Source: JAYTJL01 sp964400155 (GTDB lineage Bacteria; Patescibacteriota; Saccharimonadia; Saccharimonadales; UBA10212). Taken from it: a stretch of DNA of 5,283 nucleotides. This document shows positions 4,401-5,283 of this stretch, one piece after another. Every line of letters begins with the position of its first letter. Positions within the stretch are counted from its first letter, which is position 1. A model generated the notes under the pieces. It had not been told where the DNA came from. It searched no databases and saw only the letters and a program-made list of their open reading frames with translations. The stretch spans positions 1-5,283 of the forward strand of contig CAYNSQ010000035.1 in the NCBI GenBank assembly GCA_964400155.1. The letters are read 5' to 3'. The translations under genes and the position numbers were made by a program.

Positions 4401-4410
4401 TTTTTTACCA
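4395..4410 (+). repeat. Perfect inverted repeat across the RRM stop codon
   Basis: TGGTAA (4395-4400, including the TAA stop), a TTTT loop and TTACCA (4405-4410) form a 6-bp hairpin directly at the end of translation. It is too weak and lacks a T-run to be the terminator itself. It could affect release or 3'-end decay, or be chance. Confidence 0.4.
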
Positions 4411-4421
4411 ACAATCATTAG

Positions 4422-4448
4422 AGCATCTGAGTAATCAGATGCTTTTTT
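4422..4448 (+). terminator. Rho-independent terminator of the RRM gene
   Basis: A perfect 9-bp stem AGCATCTGA (4422-4430) and TCAGATGCT (4435-4443) closes a GTAA loop of the stable GNRA class and runs into TTTTTT (4443-4448). It lies 21 nt after the stop codon. On the minus strand no T-run follows, so it works mainly in the plus direction. Confidence 0.9.
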
Positions 4449-4611
4449 GATAAACGAACATTAAAAATTATTTATGATTTTTAATTCTCTGTTAAGACAC
4501 CCTCGTTGAAAAAGTAAGCTTTTGAGTTTAGCCATTATTTACCAAAGTTATCTAATCCGTAGTAATTAAATACTTCCGCACTTCTTGGGTTATTTAACAA
4601 TTCAGACTATG
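4449..4611. other. AT-rich intergenic spacer between convergent genes
   Basis: I see no gene here. A 9-bp AT-only inverted repeat ATTAAAAAT/ATTTTTAAT (4460-4468, 4477-4485) is present. It has no GC stem, so a terminator role for the minus-strand gene on the right is doubtful. Confidence 0.4.
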
Positions 4612-5283
4612 TTAATTTCGAGTCCCAACGATTTGGTAATGGCTACCATATAGTCGAAGTTCAAATATTTGACTAAATGGTTCTTCGCAACATGTAGAAA
4701 TCACAGTCGTCGGATTACTCTGTATGCTTAGTTGTTTTTGACTGCCCTTAACGTTCGCAATTACCAGTGGTGCTCCTTGGCCAACATCAGCATCTAAATA
4801 CACTTCCAAGCTTTCTATTTTTCGGGATGTAACATTATACGTATTTCCACTATTCATATCTATTTTTTGTTTTAATTTCAGCAGGTAAATACCATTAGTG
4901 CCAGCTTCGGCGCGGGTTTTATTTCGATTAATAAGAGCGTCGGTTTCAGCCTGAAAGTCCAATATTAAATCGCTGGAAATCTGACTTGCGAGCGAAGGAC
5001 TAATTTGTGAGGCAACACCTTTAGATGGCAAAACCTTAATTGGAATTGAATTACTTAGGTTAGATTGCGACGGTTCTGCTACCGCAATATCCGGGCGGGC
5101 TGGAAGACTAGTTAAAGCCAGTAGTCCGCTAAAGAAAATGAGTCCAAAAACTGTTAATAGGCCAAGTTCCGATCGCCCTGGGATAGCCTTGGATAGCTTT
5201 AACCGAGGCGCTAGAATATTGATAATCGGCCTCATTGCGCAGACTATAGCTAGGGCACCCAACAGCGAAACTTTAGTCCAAAA
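4612..5283 (-). CDS. Unidentified membrane-anchored protein, partial (N-terminus off the window)
   Basis: The frame is open to the right edge (223 codons seen). A TTG at 5262 and an ATG at 5235 (MRPIINIL) are in frame, but neither has an SD, so the true start probably lies outside. The visible part begins with a hydrophobic stretch (VSLLGALAIVCAM), a basic amphipathic stretch rich in Lys and Arg, and a second helix GLLTVFGLIFFSGLLALTSL. A Ser/Pro-rich linker follows, then a soluble domain of about 130 residues with alternating hydrophobic positions suggesting beta strands (GIYLLKLKQKI, LEVYLDADV, PLVIANVKG). A Cys-Cys pair occurs in STCCEEPF near the C-terminus. The soluble domain probably faces outside. 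No family or catalytic motif is recognised, and no clear terminator follows the TAA stop. Confidence 0.78.
   Translation of the reverse strand, partial: FWTKVSLLGALAIVCAMRPIINILAPRLKLSKAIPGRSELGLLTVFGLIFFSGLLALTSLPARPDIAVAEPSQSNLSNSIPIKVLPSKGVASQISPSLASQISSDLILDFQAETDALINRNKTRAEAGTNGIYLLKLKQKIDMNSGNTYNVTSRKIESLEVYLDADVGQGAPLVIANVKGSQKQLSIQSNPTTVISTCCEEPFSQIFELRLYGSHYQIVGTRN

Noticed and set aside
4199..4414. 71-codon open frame on the minus strand
   Set aside because: It is the complement of the RRM gene, whose RNP1 and RNP2 motifs fix the coding strand.
1..5283. Use of TGA as a sense codon (code 25 or 4)
   Set aside because: No gene here ends in TGA, which raised the question. However, the recognised genes are intact with no in-frame TGA and have normal lengths, so the standard bacterial code is enough.
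1..5283. CRISPR array, insertion sequence, integrase or attachment site
   Set aside because: No spaced direct repeats, transposase motifs or terminal inverted repeats were seen. The tRNA 3' end is not duplicated elsewhere in the window.

Overview
The window looks like a piece of a compact bacterial genome. Gene content and style (very short genes, head-to-tail packing, a single-domain RRM protein, a CsoR-led metal operon, several unassignable small membrane proteins) fit a Patescibacteria/CPR lineage such as Saccharibacteria. That placement is inference from style, not from a marker gene. Bases are mildly AT-rich. All visible stop codons are TAA or TAG, and nothing requires a non-standard code.

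Region 1 (1-2959, minus strand) is one tightly packed metal-handling operon, probably for copper or silver, read from right to left. The order is a CsoR-family repressor (2639-2923), a small secreted His/Met/Cys-containing protein (2262-2630), a YHS-domain protein (2006-2197), a membrane-anchored DUF305 protein (1557-1994), a 35-residue single-helix membrane protein (1442-1549), a 64-residue two-helix membrane protein (1245-1439), and an HMA - SafE/DsbD-like membrane - cupredoxin-like fusion that runs off the left edge (1-1242). Gaps are 2 to 11 bp except one of 64 bp, and several Shine-Dalgarno sequences lie inside the end of the preceding gene. A perfect 23-bp palindrome of CsoR-operator type sits between the -35 and -10 boxes in front of csoR. 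The inferred transcription start falls on or next to the csoR start codon, so that mRNA appears leaderless. Likely logic: metal releases CsoR, and the operon then makes envelope and membrane proteins that bind, move and reduce or export the metal.

Region 2 (2994-3720) holds a small HAD-like hydrolase divergent from csoR, then on the minus strand a hydrophobic ORF with no normal start codon, a rho-independent terminator, and an elongator-type tRNA-Met(CAT) with encoded CCA and its own extended -10 promoter.

Region 3 (3721-4127) has no large gene. It holds a near-consensus minus-strand promoter (TTGACC, 17 bp, TATAAT) followed by a possible 26-codon ORF pointing toward the tRNA, and the long AT-rich leader of the next gene.

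Region 4 (4128-4448) is a 90-residue RRM RNA-binding protein with a strong GNRA-loop terminator. Region 5 (4449-5283) is an AT-rich spacer and the C-terminal part of an unidentified minus-strand membrane protein that enters from the right edge.
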